DNA of 64,000 bases from Lysobacteraceae bacterium NML08-0793. Its GTDB lineage: Bacteria > Pseudomonadota > Gammaproteobacteria > Xanthomonadales > Xanthomonadaceae. Each line of letters opens with the position of its first letter. The first letter of the stretch is position 1. Shown in pieces: positions 10,236 to 19,937 of the stretch. The position numbers were made by a program, and so were the translations under genes. The notes beneath the pieces are model-generated. The model did no database searches, was not told the origin of the DNA, and was given only the letters and a program-made list of their open reading frames with translations. Location: positions 558,001 through 622,000 of the forward strand of contig NWQR01000001.1 of assembly GCA_002798275.1 (NCBI GenBank), read 5' to 3'.

Positions 10236-10688
10236 TCAGTATTCGGTCAACATGAAACTGCCGATGGACACGCCAATATCCCAGCCCGACCCCTTGCCGG
10301 TCAGCGCCAATGACACGCTGCCCTTGGTAACGACCTGAGCCTTGGTGGAGCGCCCGGCACCCGCATGGGCTTCGGCTGCGGCATAACGTCCCAGCACATC
10401 ACGGATGCGGTAAATGCCGTAGAACTCGCCGCGCCCCTCGTCTATGCGTGATTTGCCAAAAGTGATGCCGCCACCGCGTGAGGTAATCAAGACCCGCATC
10501 CGGCTGTCATCATTGCAAATCACCGTGCCCTGCCCCTCGGCGGTTTTGTAAAACGCCGACCAGCCTTCCATGGTGTATTCAAGCCGACACTCCAGAAGCC
10601 CATCCTCCGCCCGCACCGGCATCGCCAACAGCCCGACCGCCAGCAAACAGGCCATAGGCAAAATCTGGCGGGGCTGAAGGACTGACAT
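10236..10688 (-). CDS. Conserved secreted protein, function unknown
   Basis: A 150-aa protein with a signal peptide (about residues 1-27, ending PVRAEDG). The mature part contains a Cys pair (ECRLEY and VICNDD, about 30 residues apart) that could form a disulfide, followed by Gly-rich strands (ITSRGGGITFGKSRIDEG) and an SVSLALTGKGSGWDIGVSIGS C-terminus (in part GKGSGWDIGVSIGS). No family was recognised with confidence. The start is supported by GGAG 4 nt upstream of the ATG. It converges on uvrB. Confidence 0.6.
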   Translation of the reverse strand: MSVLQPRQILPMACLLAVGLLAMPVRAEDGLLECRLEYTMEGWSAFYKTAEGQGTVICNDDSRMRVLITSRGGGITFGKSRIDEGRGEFYGIYRIRDVLGRYAAAEAHAGAGRSTKAQVVTKGSVSLALTGKGSGWDIGVSIGSFMLTEY

Positions 10689-10829
10689 GCAACTCCAAAC
10701 GATGCGGCGCAGGCGAAAGACAGGCAAGCCTAGAGGGAAAGGCTCGCCTTGGGCAAGCCGATATGCAAAACCGGAAGCCGCGTCACAATTGGCTAGTTGC
10801 CGGCTTCGACAATGGCAACCAGACGGGTA

Positions 10830-11252
10830 TCAGAGCTGACCGCGCACATAGCGGCGCGCATAGTCGTCATAAACCCGGTATTCGCCCCGGCGGTCATAAC
10901 GCGGGTCGTAGTATTCCACCCGGCAGCGACCGCGACTATCGCAACGCCTGTAACTATCACCATAGCCGGAACGGTAGTAACCATCGCGGTAATCATCGCG
11001 ATAGCGCCCGGCATGACGGCTGCCCTGGCGGTAATACAGCGAACGACCACTGCGGTCATATTCGATATACAGCCTGTCATCGGCATCAAAATTGCCATGA
11101 CGGTAGTAAGGCTGCCCGCCACGCATCACAACATCGGCAGCCTCCACATATTCACGTTCATTGCCACTTTGCGCCATGACCGCCTGCGGCAGCGCAAAAG
11201 CGGCCACCATGAACAAGACGGCAGCAACAATCCGGCGATTCCCCATATTCAT
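10830..11252 (-). CDS. Secreted Tyr/Arg/Asp-rich protein
   Basis: A 140-aa protein with a signal peptide (residues 1-25, ending AVMAQSG) and an unusual mature part very rich in Tyr, Arg, Asp and Gly (runs such as YYRQGSRHAGRYRDDYRDGY), with a single CDSRGRC loop. The start is the ATG at 11250-11252, preceded by AGGAGA at good spacing; a second ATG lies two codons on. The composition suggests an extracytoplasmic, largely disordered or surface-coating polypeptide. No function can be assigned. Confidence 0.65.
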   Translation of the reverse strand: MNMGNRRIVAAVLFMVAAFALPQAVMAQSGNEREYVEAADVVMRGGQPYYRHGNFDADDRLYIEYDRSGRSLYYRQGSRHAGRYRDDYRDGYYRSGYGDSYRRCDSRGRCRVEYYDPRYDRRGEYRVYDDYARRYVRGQL

Positions 11253-11326
11253 CAGACGCTCTCCTGATTCTTTGACAGGCCGCACGATGCGACCTGCCTG
11301 CCACATTGCCACCGCCCGCATGAACG

Positions 11327-12034
11327 CTACCCGACCAGCGCCGCAATCGCCGCAGGGATTTCCCTAGCCTGCTGCAATACCCGCAATCTGGGATGTTGCA
11401 GGTCAATATCGGCGTCGTTCTCATGCGCCCAAGTCAGGGGATAGGGTATATGCAGCCCCCAAGCACCCAGTGCCAGTGGCGGCGCAATATCCGAGCGCAA
11501 TGAATTGCCAACCATCACAAACGCCTCTGGGGCGACGCCAAACTCCTCCAGCAAGCGGCGGTAAGTGGGCAGATCTTTTTCGCTGACGATTTCAATCCGC
11601 CCAAACCAGTGGGCAAGCCCGGATTCACGCACCTTGGCTTCTTGATGGAACAAGTCGCCCTTGGTAATCAACACGATGTCGTATTGCGCGGCCACGGCTT
11701 CGACCGCCTCTAGGATGCCGGGTAAAAGTTCCACCGGATGCTGCAATATCCGTTTGCCCAGCGCCACAATCTGATGGATATCTTGTGCACTGATGCGGCC
11801 TTCGGTGATTTCGATGGCCGCCTCGATCATCGAAAGCGTCATACCCTTGGCGCCATAGCCAAACAGCGCCAGATTGCGTTTTTCCACCGCATACAAGCGC
11901 TCGCCCATATTGTCGAGATTGACATAGCGAGCGACGATGGCACGAAAATCGGCCTCCGCTGCACGGTAATAATCCTCGCTCTTCCAGAGCGTGTCATCGG
12001 CATCGAAGCCAACCATGCGAATGCATTTTTTCAT
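11327..12034 (-). CDS. HAD-superfamily hydrolase
   Basis: A 235-aa cytoplasmic phosphatase-like protein. Motif I is FDADDTLW (nucleophile Asp near residue 10), motif II LITKGD, then a conserved Lys, and motif III/IV VMVGNSLRSDIAPPLALG. The cap lies between residues 20 and 105. It resembles YjjG/phosphoglycolate-phosphatase-like enzymes, but the substrate cannot be told from sequence. It follows secA on the same strand, with a terminator hairpin between them. Confidence 0.85.
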   Translation of the reverse strand: MKKCIRMVGFDADDTLWKSEDYYRAAEADFRAIVARYVNLDNMGERLYAVEKRNLALFGYGAKGMTLSMIEAAIEITEGRISAQDIHQIVALGKRILQHPVELLPGILEAVEAVAAQYDIVLITKGDLFHQEAKVRESGLAHWFGRIEIVSEKDLPTYRRLLEEFGVAPEAFVMVGNSLRSDIAPPLALGAWGLHIPYPLTWAHENDADIDLQHPRLRVLQQAREIPAAIAALVG

Positions 12035-12057
12035 TTTGCGTCCCCGTAACAGAGAAA

Positions 12058-12083
12058 ATGGCCGGGTTTCCCCGGCCATCATG
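12058..12083 (-). terminator. Probable terminator after secA
   Basis: A 9-bp GC-rich stem (12058-12066 with 12071-12079, loop of 4) followed on the minus strand by TTTTC. It sits 18 nt past the secA stop and separates secA from the HAD hydrolase gene. Confidence 0.7.
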
Positions 12084-12096
12084 TTTCACAACAAAA

Positions 12097-14835
12097 TCAA
12101 TCCAACTGCCCGTGGCAGTGTTTGTAGCGCTTGCCCGAGCCACAGGGGCAAGGATCGTTGCGCCCGACTTTCGGCAAGGCCGCCTGGGCATTTTCAAAAT
12201 CGGTGGCACCAAGGCGATCGGCAGCTTCTTCATCGGCGCCATAGCCGCCCATATCCGGGTGGCGGAACTGCATACGCTGCTGCGCCAGTTCTGCCTGACG
12301 GCGCTCTTCCGCCTCAATCGCTTCGATTTCTTCCTGACTGCGCAAGCGCACCCGAGCCAGCATGCCGACCACTTCTCGCTTGACCGTTTCCAGCATTTCG
12401 CTGAACAGCTCGAAAGCTTCCTTTTTGTATTCCTGCTTGGGCTGCTTCTGTGCATAACCGCGCAGGTGAATGCCCTGACGCAGATAGTCCATGCGCGCCA
12501 GATGTTCTTTCCAGTTCTGGTCAAGCACGCTCAACATGAAGTGTTTTTCCAGCATGCGCATGTTTTCCGTGCCGAGCTGGGCTTCTTTTTCGGCAAAAGC
12601 TGCATCCACGGCGCGATGCACTTCTTCGGCCACGCCTTCGGCATCCCATTCCTCACGCTCGGCGTTCATCCCAGCCAGCGGCAGCGCCACGCCGTACTGC
12701 GCCAGCAACTCGGCCTCAAGGCCGGGCAGATCCCATTGCTCGTCAATCGAGTTCGGCGGCACGAAGCGATCAACCAGATCGGCAATCACATCGCCGCGAA
12801 TGCCGTCGATATTGTCCTTGATGCTTTCAGCTTCAAGCAGTTCATCGCGCTGGCTGTAAATCACCTTGCGCTGGTCGTTGTTGACATCATCGTAATCCAG
12901 CAGGTTTTTACGGATATCAAAGTTGTGCGCCTCGACCTTGCGCTGGGCATTGGCAATCTGTTTGGTGACCAGCGGCGACTCGATGATGTCGTCTTCTTTC
13001 AGCCCCATGCGCTCCATCATCTTCTGCACCCAGTCGGCAGCGAAAATACGCATCAGATTGTCTTCCAGCGACAGATAGAAGCGGCTGGAGCCGGGGTCGC
13101 CCTGACGGCCGGAACGGCCACGCAGCTGGTTGTCGATACGGCGGGATTCGTGGCGTTCGGTGCCGATGATGTGCAGACCGCCAGCGGCCTTGACGGCATC
13201 ATGGCGCGCCTGCCAAGCGGCTTTGCGCTCGGCGCGGGTGGCCTCATCCACCGGCTGGCCGGTTTCGGCTTCAAGCTGGGCCAGCTCGGTTTCCAGCGAG
13301 CCACCCAACACGATATCGGTACCACGGCCAGCCATATTGGTGGCGATGGTCACCGCCCCCGGACGCCCAGCCTGCGCCACGATATGCGCTTCGCGCTCGT
13401 GCTGCTTGGCATTCAGCACTTCGTGGCCGATACCATCTTGGTTGAGGTAATTGGACAGCAGTTCGGAAACTTCAATCGAGGTGGTGCCCACCAGCACTGG
13501 CTGCCCCTTGGCATGGCACTCCTTGATGTCGCGCGCCACGGCGCGGAATTTGCCAGCGCGATTGAGGAACACCAAATCCGCATGGTCTTTGCGAATCATC
13601 GGGCGATGGGTCGGGATGACCACCACTTCCAGCCCGTAAATGCTCTGGAACTCGTAGGCTTCGGTGTCCGCGGTGCCGGTCATGCCGCCGAGCTTCTTGT
13701 ACATGCGGAACAAGTTTTGAAAGGTCACCGAAGCCAGCGTTTGGTTCTCGCGCTGCACGGCGACGCGCTCCTTGGCTTCCACCGCCTGATGCAGCCCTTC
13801 CGACCAACGTCGCCCAGGCAGCGTGCGTCCGGTGAACTCATCGACAATCACCACCTCGCCATCTTTGACGATGTAATCCACATCGCGCTGATACAACGCA
13901 TGGGCGCGCATCGCGGCATTCAGGTGGTGCACCACATGGATATTGTGTGCGGCATACAGCGAATCGTCCGCGCCCAGCACACCGATTTCGCGCAACAGGC
14001 TTTCGGCGCGCTCCATGCCAGCTTCGGACAGATGCACCTGCTTGCCTTTTTCGTCCACCCAGTAATCGCCCTCGCCTTTTTCATCGGCCTGGCGCTCGAA
14101 GCGCGGCACAATCTGATCCACCTTCAGATACAGCTCCGGGGTATCGTCGGTCGGCCCGGAAATAATCAGCGGCGTGCGCGCCTCGTCGATCAAAATCGAG
14201 TCCACTTCGTCCACGATGGCGAAGTTCAGCCCGCGCTGGAAGCGGTCGGTGGCAGAAAGCGCCATGTTGTCGCGCAGATAGTCAAAGCCGAACTCGTTAT
14301 TGGTGCCATAGGTGATATCCGCGGCATAAGCCTGATGCTTGTCGCCATGCGGCATGCCCGGATACACCACCCCCACCGACAAACCAAGCCAGTTGTACAG
14401 CTTGCCCATTTGCGCAGCATCGCGGCGAGCCAGGTAGTCGTTCACCGTTACCACATGCACGCCCTTGCCTTCCAGCGCATTCAGATACACCGGCAGCGTA
14501 CCGACCAGGGTTTTGCCTTCGCCGGTGCGCATTTCGGCAATCTTGCCCATGTGCAGCACCATGCCACCGACCATTTGCACGTCGTAATGACGCATGCCCA
14601 GCACGCGCACGCTGGCTTCACGACAAACGGCAAACGCTTCGGGTAGCAGCTTGTCGAGCGATTCACCCGCGGCGATACGCTCGCGGAACTCCTGGGTCTT
14701 GGCTTTCAGTGCATCGTCCGAAAGCGCCTGCATCTGCGGCTCTAGCGCATTGATTTTGACGACAATCTTGTTGAGCTGGGTCAGAAGGCGGTCATTGCGG
14801 CTGCCAAATACACGGGTAAGCAGACTGTTGAACAT
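12097..14835 (-). CDS. secA: Preprotein translocase ATPase SecA
   Basis: The ATP-driven motor that pushes unfolded preproteins through SecYEG. It is 912 aa, full length. Landmarks are Walker [11 protein letters not shown] (about residue 103), [15 protein letters not shown] (Walker B/DEAD region), the preprotein cross-linking domain, AGRGTDI and [10 protein letters not shown] in NBD2, and a C-terminal zinc finger [14 protein letters not shown] that binds SecB and lipids. About 180 nt separate its start from the divergent dciA-like gene. That gap is typical of a divergent promoter region and holds no other recognisable element. Confidence 0.98.
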   Translation of the reverse strand: MFNSLLTRVFGSRNDRLLTQLNKIVVKINALEPQMQALSDDALKAKTQEFRERIAAGESLDKLLPEAFAVCREASVRVLGMRHYDVQMVGGMVLHMGKIAEMRTGEGKTLVGTLPVYLNALEGKGVHVVTVNDYLARRDAAQMGKLYNWLGLSVGVVYPGMPHGDKHQAYAADITYGTNNEFGFDYLRDNMALSATDRFQRGLNFAIVDEVDSILIDEARTPLIISGPTDDTPELYLKVDQIVPRFERQADEKGEGDYWVDEKGKQVHLSEAGMERAESLLREIGVLGADDSLYAAHNIHVVHHLNAAMRAHALYQRDVDYIVKDGEVVIVDEFTGRTLPGRRWSEGLHQAVEAKERVAVQRENQTLASVTFQNLFRMYKKLGGMTGTADTEAYEFQSIYGLEVVVIPTHRPMIRKDHADLVFLNRAGKFRAVARDIKECHAKGQPVLVGTTSIEVSELLSNYLNQDGIGHEVLNAKQHEREAHIVAQAGRPGAVTIATNMAGRGTDIVLGGSLETELAQLEAETGQPVDEATRAERKAAWQARHDAVKAAGGLHIIGTERHESRRIDNQLRGRSGRQGDPGSSRFYLSLEDNLMRIFAADWVQKMMERMGLKEDDIIESPLVTKQIANAQRKVEAHNFDIRKNLLDYDDVNNDQRKVIYSQRDELLEAESIKDNIDGIRGDVIADLVDRFVPPNSIDEQWDLPGLEAELLAQYGVALPLAGMNAEREEWDAEGVAEEVHRAVDAAFAEKEAQLGTENMRMLEKHFMLSVLDQNWKEHLARMDYLRQGIHLRGYAQKQPKQEYKKEAFELFSEMLETVKREVVGMLARVRLRSQEEIEAIEAEERRQAELAQQRMQFRHPDMGGYGADEEAADRLGATDFENAQAALPKVGRNDPCPCGSGKRYKHCHGQLD

Positions 14836-15014
14836 GCGAAATCATTTCTCTTGCGCGCATCATGCGCGGACACGGTTTCAAGCCCGCAGCGACCCACGGC
14901 CACTACAGGCAACGCGCCATTGTAGTGGAGGCTGCCGGTCGATGTATCAAGGGGCTGCAACCCAATACTGCAATACGCCCGGCAAAAATACGTCGGCTTG
15001 CGTATGCTGTTGCC

Positions 15015-15437
15015 ATGTCCAGCCCCGAATCTTCCCGCCCGCAAGGCACCCCCACGCTCGCCCTGGATGCTGCAATGAAGGGCGACAGCGGCTCGCTCCT
15101 GCGCCATGCCCTGTGGCTGGATGCGGCCAATCGCGCCTGGCGTGCGCACCTGCCGGCGCATTTGCGCGGCCATTTGCGCCTTGGCAACCTTGATGACGAT
15201 GGCTGTCTCTGGACATTGGCCGATACCCCGGCTTGGGCCGAGCGTGCTCGGCTCGCCAGTCTGGACTTGCTAAATGCCGCCCGTGCCAGCGGCCTTATCG
15301 CACACAAAATCAAAGTGCGAGTCGCCAAGCCGCAGCCACTGCCGCAATACACTCTGGAAAAGCCGCCCACCGCCGCCAGCGTGGCCGCAGTCAAACAGAT
15401 CATGGCGATTTTGCAGCAGGACGAAACGGCCGATTAA
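15015..15437 (+). CDS. dciA: DUF721 protein, DciA-like replicative helicase loader/regulator
   Basis: A 140-aa protein with the DUF721 KH-like domain (about residues 18-105; [17 protein letters not shown] is the recognisable segment). DciA proteins load or activate DnaB in bacteria lacking DnaC. Position between lpxC and secA is the usual context in gammaproteobacteria with DciA. The start is the ATG at 15015; the frame is open upstream into the promoter region. Its stop overlaps the lpxC stop on the opposite strand by 2-3 nt, so the genes converge without a spacer. Confidence 0.78.
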   Translation: MSSPESSRPQGTPTLALDAAMKGDSGSLLRHALWLDAANRAWRAHLPAHLRGHLRLGNLDDDGCLWTLADTPAWAERARLASLDLLNAARASGLIAHKIKVRVAKPQPLPQYTLEKPPTAASVAAVKQIMAILQQDETAD

Positions 15438-16354
15438 ACGCTCGCCAAGCCCGGCACTTGGCCATACATCGGAGCAGCCTGCGCCGGGTCTTCGGTAAAG
15501 CTCACCAGTTCCCAAGCATCAGCCTCGCTCAACAGCGCCCGCACCAACTGGTTATTGAGTGCATGGCCGGACTTATGGCCTTGGTAAGCACCGAGAATCG
15601 GGTGGCCGACCAAATACAGATCGCCCACGGCATCGAGAATTTTGTGCCGGACAAATTCGTCCGGGTAGCGCAAGCCGTCCTCGTTCAGCACCCGGAACTC
15701 ATCGAGCACGATGGCATTGTCCATCGAGCCACCGAGGCCCAGATTGCGTTCGCGCATGTATTCCAGATCGCGCATGAAACCAAAAGTACGCGCGCGACTG
15801 ATTTCCTGGATATAGTTTTCGGTGCTGAACTCCAGTCGCGCACTGGATTGCGAAACCGGAATCGCCGGATGGTTGAATTCGACGGTGAAATCCAGCCGGA
15901 AGCCATCATGCGGGCGGAAACGCGCCAACTTGTCGCCCTCGCGCACTTCCATCTCGCGCTTGATGCGGATGAAGCGCTTGGGCGCGTCTTGCTCGACTAC
16001 ACCCGCCGATTGCAGCAGGAATACGAACGGCCCGGCCGAGCCATCCATGATCGGCACTTCGGCTGCCGACAATTCAATCCAGGCATTGTCCACCCCAAGC
16101 CCCGCCAATGCCGAAAGCAGATGCTCAACGGTTTGCACTTTGGCCGCGCCGCAGGAAAGCCCGGTGCACAAGGTGGTTTCGCTAACCAAATCACCACGGG
16201 CAGGGATTTCCACCACCGGGTCAAGATCGACCCGGCGGAACACGATGCCAGTATCCACCGGCGCCGGGCGCAGGGTCAGAAAAACCTTTTCGCCACTGTG
16301 CAGCCCCACGCCAGTGGCACGAACGATATTTTGCAGTGTGCGTTGGCGGCTCAT
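15434..16354 (-). CDS. lpxC: UDP-3-O-acyl-N-acetylglucosamine deacetylase
   Basis: The committed, zinc-dependent step of lipid A synthesis. It is 306 aa, normal length, starting [21 protein letters not shown]. Zinc ligands are His78 in [13 protein letters not shown] and the [14 protein letters not shown] motif near residue 238, with the catalytic His in [10 protein letters not shown]. In relatives lpxC closes the dcw division cluster after ftsZ; here the upstream same-strand neighbour is instead a lipoprotein gene, so lpxC has been separated from dcw or carries its own promoter in the 115-nt gap. Confidence 0.97.
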   Translation of the reverse strand: MSRQRTLQNIVRATGVGLHSGEKVFLTLRPAPVDTGIVFRRVDLDPVVEIPARGDLVSETTLCTGLSCGAAKVQTVEHLLSALAGLGVDNAWIELSAAEVPIMDGSAGPFVFLLQSAGVVEQDAPKRFIRIKREMEVREGDKLARFRPHDGFRLDFTVEFNHPAIPVSQSSARLEFSTENYIQEISRARTFGFMRDLEYMRERNLGLGGSMDNAIVLDEFRVLNEDGLRYPDEFVRHKILDAVGDLYLVGHPILGAYQGHKSGHALNNQLVRALLSEADAWELVSFTEDPAQAAPMYGQVPGLASV

Positions 16355-16469
16355 GCCGATCCTGAACAAAGCTGAAGACGCCCGCCAGATTACCATGCAG
16401 GTAGCTGAATACAGACAGAAAAGCCGATTGGTTTGCCGCATGACAGCCGGTTTTCGGGCTGCCCCTGAT

Positions 16470-17339
16470 TCAAATGCCTTCCGGGAACGGCGGGTCTTGG
16501 CAGCTCTCGTCAATGGCTATACCACGGGCACGCAACTTGGCTTCTTCCACCTGCCGGTCAGCCAGAGAGCCTGCAATGGCCTCACGGATTTTGCTGCGCC
16601 ATTCGGGCCGATCCTTGTCTTCAAGATGGCTTCTGAAGTGGGTGTGGCTGCCTTCAAAATTGAAGATGAAAACATAGGCACGAAAAGCATCGGACTTGGT
16701 TTCAAAGTCCAGAAAATCAAAACGCACCTCCAGAAAAACGCCGTCGGCATAAAAACCGTAAGGGGCTTCGGTAAATTTCAGCCACTCATCCACCGGCGGC
16801 ATGTAATCGGCATCCAGGCTCCCCTCCAGCGTTTGACGCATGTAGTCGTAGCTGTCCTTGCCCTTGAGGCGTGGGACGGAAAAGCCGTTGACACGCTGCC
16901 AGCCTGCCTCTTGCAGTCCTCGCAGCAGCGCGTAAAAAGCCTGCTGCGCCTCGCTGGGAGAGACCCGGCCTTTGGCGCTTGCCGCGGCGCTGACGGTGAA
17001 ACGACTCAAGCCATCGCTTTTGAACGCTGCAGATTCTTCCCTACCGCCTACATACTGCACATGCGGGATTTCAAACGAATGGCCGCCATGCTCAAAGCGC
17101 ACCACACCCATTGCCTTGGCAGGCCAATGGATTTTTGCAAAGTTCGCGCCCATCGGCTGATGCGCTTCAACCCGGTTGCTGTAGCGCGCCTGAAAAGACT
17201 CGAATGATTCGCCCAGCTTGATGCTCACCGGCTCTGTGTTTTGCTGCTTGTCCGCGCAGGCACCAAGCAGCGCGCAGGCCAACGACGCAGGCAGAACATG
17301 CCGGGCAATGCGGTGGAGCAGTGATGGCATATGGGGCAT
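16470..17339 (-). CDS. Lipoprotein of unknown function
   Basis: A 289-aa exported protein with a lipobox (LLGAC, Cys28) after a hydrophobic signal. The mature part is a single globular region rich in aromatic residues, with no domain recognised. Motifs such as [13 protein letters not shown]-like basic stretches and [18 protein letters not shown] may help a profile search. It is likely anchored to the outer membrane. It is co-directional with the zinc-ribbon protein and gshA. The Met three codons on is an alternative start. Confidence 0.7.
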   Translation of the reverse strand: MPHMPSLLHRIARHVLPASLACALLGACADKQQNTEPVSIKLGESFESFQARYSNRVEAHQPMGANFAKIHWPAKAMGVVRFEHGGHSFEIPHVQYVGGREESAAFKSDGLSRFTVSAAASAKGRVSPSEAQQAFYALLRGLQEAGWQRVNGFSVPRLKGKDSYDYMRQTLEGSLDADYMPPVDEWLKFTEAPYGFYADGVFLEVRFDFLDFETKSDAFRAYVFIFNFEGSHTHFRSHLEDKDRPEWRSKIREAIAGSLADRQVEEAKLRARGIAIDESCQDPPFPEGI

Positions 17340-17348
17340 GTGTGGGCG

Positions 17349-17684
17349 TTATAGATAGCTCAGCCGGTTTTGCAACTGCCGCAGCAGGCTTCGCCGACCG
17401 GGATTGGTTGGCAGTCGCTCGATGCGGGCGATTTCCCGCTCGAGTTCATGCCGCAGGCGGGTGTTGTTTAGCACAGCTTGCTGATGAGCCTCAGCCCGTT
17501 CCCGGGCAAGCTGCACTTGTAGCTGCTGCCAAAGGCGCGGTTTGCTCTTGGGTGGGACAGGAATCTTGTAACCCAGATAAGCGCAGCGCTTGCCGCATTC
17601 TGGGCAGGGCACCTGGCCGCGATATTGAGTATTGCGCCGCACGGCGATGCGGCACTCAAAACACACCCAGGCGCCCATTCCCAT
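17349..17684 (-). CDS. Small zinc-ribbon protein with coiled-coil tail
   Basis: A 111-aa protein. The N-terminal half carries a CFEC ... CPECGKRC four-cysteine zinc ribbon (about residues 8-34). The C-terminal half (about 50-105) is charged and probably helical or coiled (LARERAEAHQQAVLNNTRLR). No enzymatic motif is present. It lies 10 nt after gshA on the same strand. The function is unknown; a nucleic-acid- or protein-binding adaptor role is inference only. Confidence 0.65.
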   Translation of the reverse strand: MGMGAWVCFECRIAVRRNTQYRGQVPCPECGKRCAYLGYKIPVPPKSKPRLWQQLQVQLARERAEAHQQAVLNNTRLRHELEREIARIERLPTNPGRRSLLRQLQNRLSYL

Positions 17685-17693
17685 ACAGCTGCC

Positions 17694-19058
17694 TCAATAG
17701 GCAAACTGGCGGAAAAGCGGGTCAATTTGACCTGCCCATTCGCCGTGGAACAGCGCCAGCTTGCGCTCGGCTGCGGTCTGCCCGGCTTCGGCAATGTCAA
17801 TCAGGGTGGCGAGGAAAGCCGACTCGTCCTGTCCGGCGGTATTGCGCATGGCACGGCGTTGCAAGCCAGCAGCGGAGATTTTCAGGGCTTCCACAGCCAA
17901 ATCGCGCACCGTCCCATTGCGGAACGGCAGACCCAGGGCGTGTTTGGGCACGCCATCGCGCAAGAAGTTGCGCTCTTCCAGGGTAAAGTCTTTGACCAGA
18001 TCCCAGGCGGCATCGAGCGCGGCATCGTCGTACAACAGCCCGACCCAGAATGCCGGCAGAGCGCAAATGCGTCCCCACGGGCCACTGTCGGCGCCACGCA
18101 TTTCCAGATATTTTTTCAGCCGCACTTCCGGGAAGGCGGTGGTCATATGATCGTTCCAGTCGCGCAGGGTGGGAAGCTCACCCGGCAGCGCCTCCAGCTT
18201 GCCTTGCAAGAAGTCACGGAAGGACTTGCCGGCCAAATCCAGATATTCGCCACCGCGATAGCTGAAATACATCGGCACATCCAGAAGGTAATCCACATAA
18301 CGCTCGTAGCCGAAGCCGTCCTCGAACACGAAGTCCAGCATGCCGGTGCGATTGGGGTCGGTATCGGTCCAGATATGCGAGCGGTAGCTGAGGTATCCGT
18401 TCGGCTTGCCGTCGGTAAACGGCGAATCAGCAAACAAGGCAGTGGCAATCGGCTGCAAGGCCAGCGAGACACGGAACTTTTTCACCATGTCCGCTTCATC
18501 GGCGTAATCAAGATTGACCTGCACGGTGCAGGTACGGGTCATCATATCCAGCCCCAGCGTGCCGACCTTGGGCATGTACTGGCGCATGATTTTGTAGCGT
18601 CCCTTAGGCATCCACGGCATGTCTTCGCGCCGCCATTTGGGTTGAAAGCCCATGCCAAGAAAGCCGAGCCCAAGCTCATCGGCCACTTCGCGCACTTCAC
18701 GCAGATGCCCGCCAACTTCACGGCAGGTTTGGTGGATGGATTCCAGCGGTGCGCCGGAAAGCTCCAATTGCCCGGCCGGCTCCAGCGTCACCGAAGCGCC
18801 ATCGCGCAGCAGCGCAATCAACTGGCCATCCTCTTCATAGCCTGCCCAGCCAAAGCGCTTTAGGCCGGTCAAAAGTGCGCGGATGCCGCGTTCGCCGTCG
18901 TATTCCGGCGGGCGCAAATCATCCAGACGGAAGCCGAACTTTTCATGCTCGGTGCCGATCCGCCAAGCGCTGCGCGGCTTTTCGCCGGAGGCAATGACTT
19001 CCAGTAGCTGGCGGCGGTCGGTGATGAGAGTGTCGTTGGATGCGGAAGGACCGGACAT
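17694..19058 (-). CDS. gshA: Glutamate-cysteine ligase (plant/proteobacterial GCS2-like type)
   Basis: Makes gamma-glutamylcysteine, the first step of glutathione synthesis. The 454-aa sequence has the hallmarks of the plant-type GSH1 family: GTEHEKFGF near residue 35, [54 protein letters not shown] (20 residues) and [10 protein letters not shown]. It lies 16 nt after the STM4011-like gene on the same strand and may be co-transcribed with that operon. The start ATG lacks a strong Shine-Dalgarno, compatible with coupled translation. Confidence 0.95.
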   Translation of the reverse strand: MSGPSASNDTLITDRRQLLEVIASGEKPRSAWRIGTEHEKFGFRLDDLRPPEYDGERGIRALLTGLKRFGWAGYEEDGQLIALLRDGASVTLEPAGQLELSGAPLESIHQTCREVGGHLREVREVADELGLGFLGMGFQPKWRREDMPWMPKGRYKIMRQYMPKVGTLGLDMMTRTCTVQVNLDYADEADMVKKFRVSLALQPIATALFADSPFTDGKPNGYLSYRSHIWTDTDPNRTGMLDFVFEDGFGYERYVDYLLDVPMYFSYRGGEYLDLAGKSFRDFLQGKLEALPGELPTLRDWNDHMTTAFPEVRLKKYLEMRGADSGPWGRICALPAFWVGLLYDDAALDAAWDLVKDFTLEERNFLRDGVPKHALGLPFRNGTVRDLAVEALKISAAGLQRRAMRNTAGQDESAFLATLIDIAEAGQTAAERKLALFHGEWAGQIDPLFRQFAY

Positions 19059-19073
19059 GGGGGTGCCTGAAAT

Positions 19074-19937
19074 CTAAAGCGGCACTATAGCGCTTATGCG
19101 TTCAAGGCGGCCTTCACCATAGCGCGCGGCCAGCGGCAAATCGGCACGGTGCACATAGCCGATGAAACAATCGCAGCAAGCATTGGGGCAGGCTTCGGGC
19201 GCATCGGCAAGCCGCAGGCTGCCGTCGTACAGATTGCCGATGGAAGCCGGCACGAAATGGCAACGACGGGCATTGCCGGCACCATCGACGCTGATGACTT
19301 CCTGGCCCGCATGACAGGGCGCCCCCCGGCTCGGCGGCGGGTTCAGGCTGTACTCGAAATCGGCGTCGATACCGCTGAGCCAGCGCACTTCATCGGCGCG
19401 GTAGTAATTGGCATCGCGCTGGTCGTAAGCGTTCAGCCAAACCGGCACTTCGGCAGGCAGTGCCGTCCGCAGCGCAGTCAGTGCCGGGTAATGCTCGGGC
19501 ATCGCCACCATGCCGACGGAAAATCGCAAGCCGCGTTGCAACAGCGCATCGCAGCGGCGCAGAAAGGCATGCAGGGGCGCTTGCGAGGGATGCCAGGTAC
19601 ACCACAGCGCGAAACTTGCCGGATTGACCTCATCCAGCCAGCGCACCGGGATGCCCAAATGGGTCTGCGCAGCCACCCGGCGTACATGGGCAAGCTGGCT
19701 TAGGCGAATCATCGCCTCGCGGTAATGCGGCTGTACCAGCGCCTCGCCCCAAGGGGTGAACAACACCCGCAGCGGCCCCGGCCAATGCGCGCACCAATCC
19801 ACAAAGCGGGCAAGTTCCGCCGCATCGCGCGCCAGTTCAGCCGCGCTGTTATCGGTCTTGGCAAACGGGCAGTAATCACAGGCATAGCTGCAACTGCTAA
19901 GACTGCCGCGATACAGCACCGAAAGCGCGCGGCTCAT
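19074..19937 (-). CDS. STM4011-family radical SAM protein
   Basis: A 287-aa radical SAM enzyme. The cluster motif is Cys16, Cys20 and Cys23 (CSYACDYC). The C-terminus has six further cysteines (208, 226, 250, 254, 255, 257) in a SPASM-like arrangement (APCHAGQEVISVDGAGNARRC, of which CHAGQEVISVDG is the core), implying auxiliary Fe-S clusters as in peptide-modifying enzymes. The start at 19937 overlaps the stop of the preceding gene as ATGA. It is the last of five coupled genes named after Salmonella STM4011-4015; their biochemical function is not established to my knowledge. A family role in post-translational modification is inference. Confidence 0.88.
   Translation of the reverse strand: MSRALSVLYRGSLSSCSYACDYCPFAKTDNSAAELARDAAELARFVDWCAHWPGPLRVLFTPWGEALVQPHYREAMIRLSQLAHVRRVAAQTHLGIPVRWLDEVNPASFALWCTWHPSQAPLHAFLRRCDALLQRGLRFSVGMVAMPEHYPALTALRTALPAEVPVWLNAYDQRDANYYRADEVRWLSGIDADFEYSLNPPPSRGAPCHAGQEVISVDGAGNARRCHFVPASIGNLYDGSLRLADAPEACPNACCDCFIGYVHRADLPLAARYGEGRLERISAIVPL

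Noticed and set aside
12058-14646. A very long open frame (862 codons) on the plus strand opposite secA
   Set aside because: It is antisense to a full-length, motif-complete secA; its composition (His- and Gln-rich) is that of a codon shadow in GC-rich DNA, and it has no ribosome binding site or recognisable domain.
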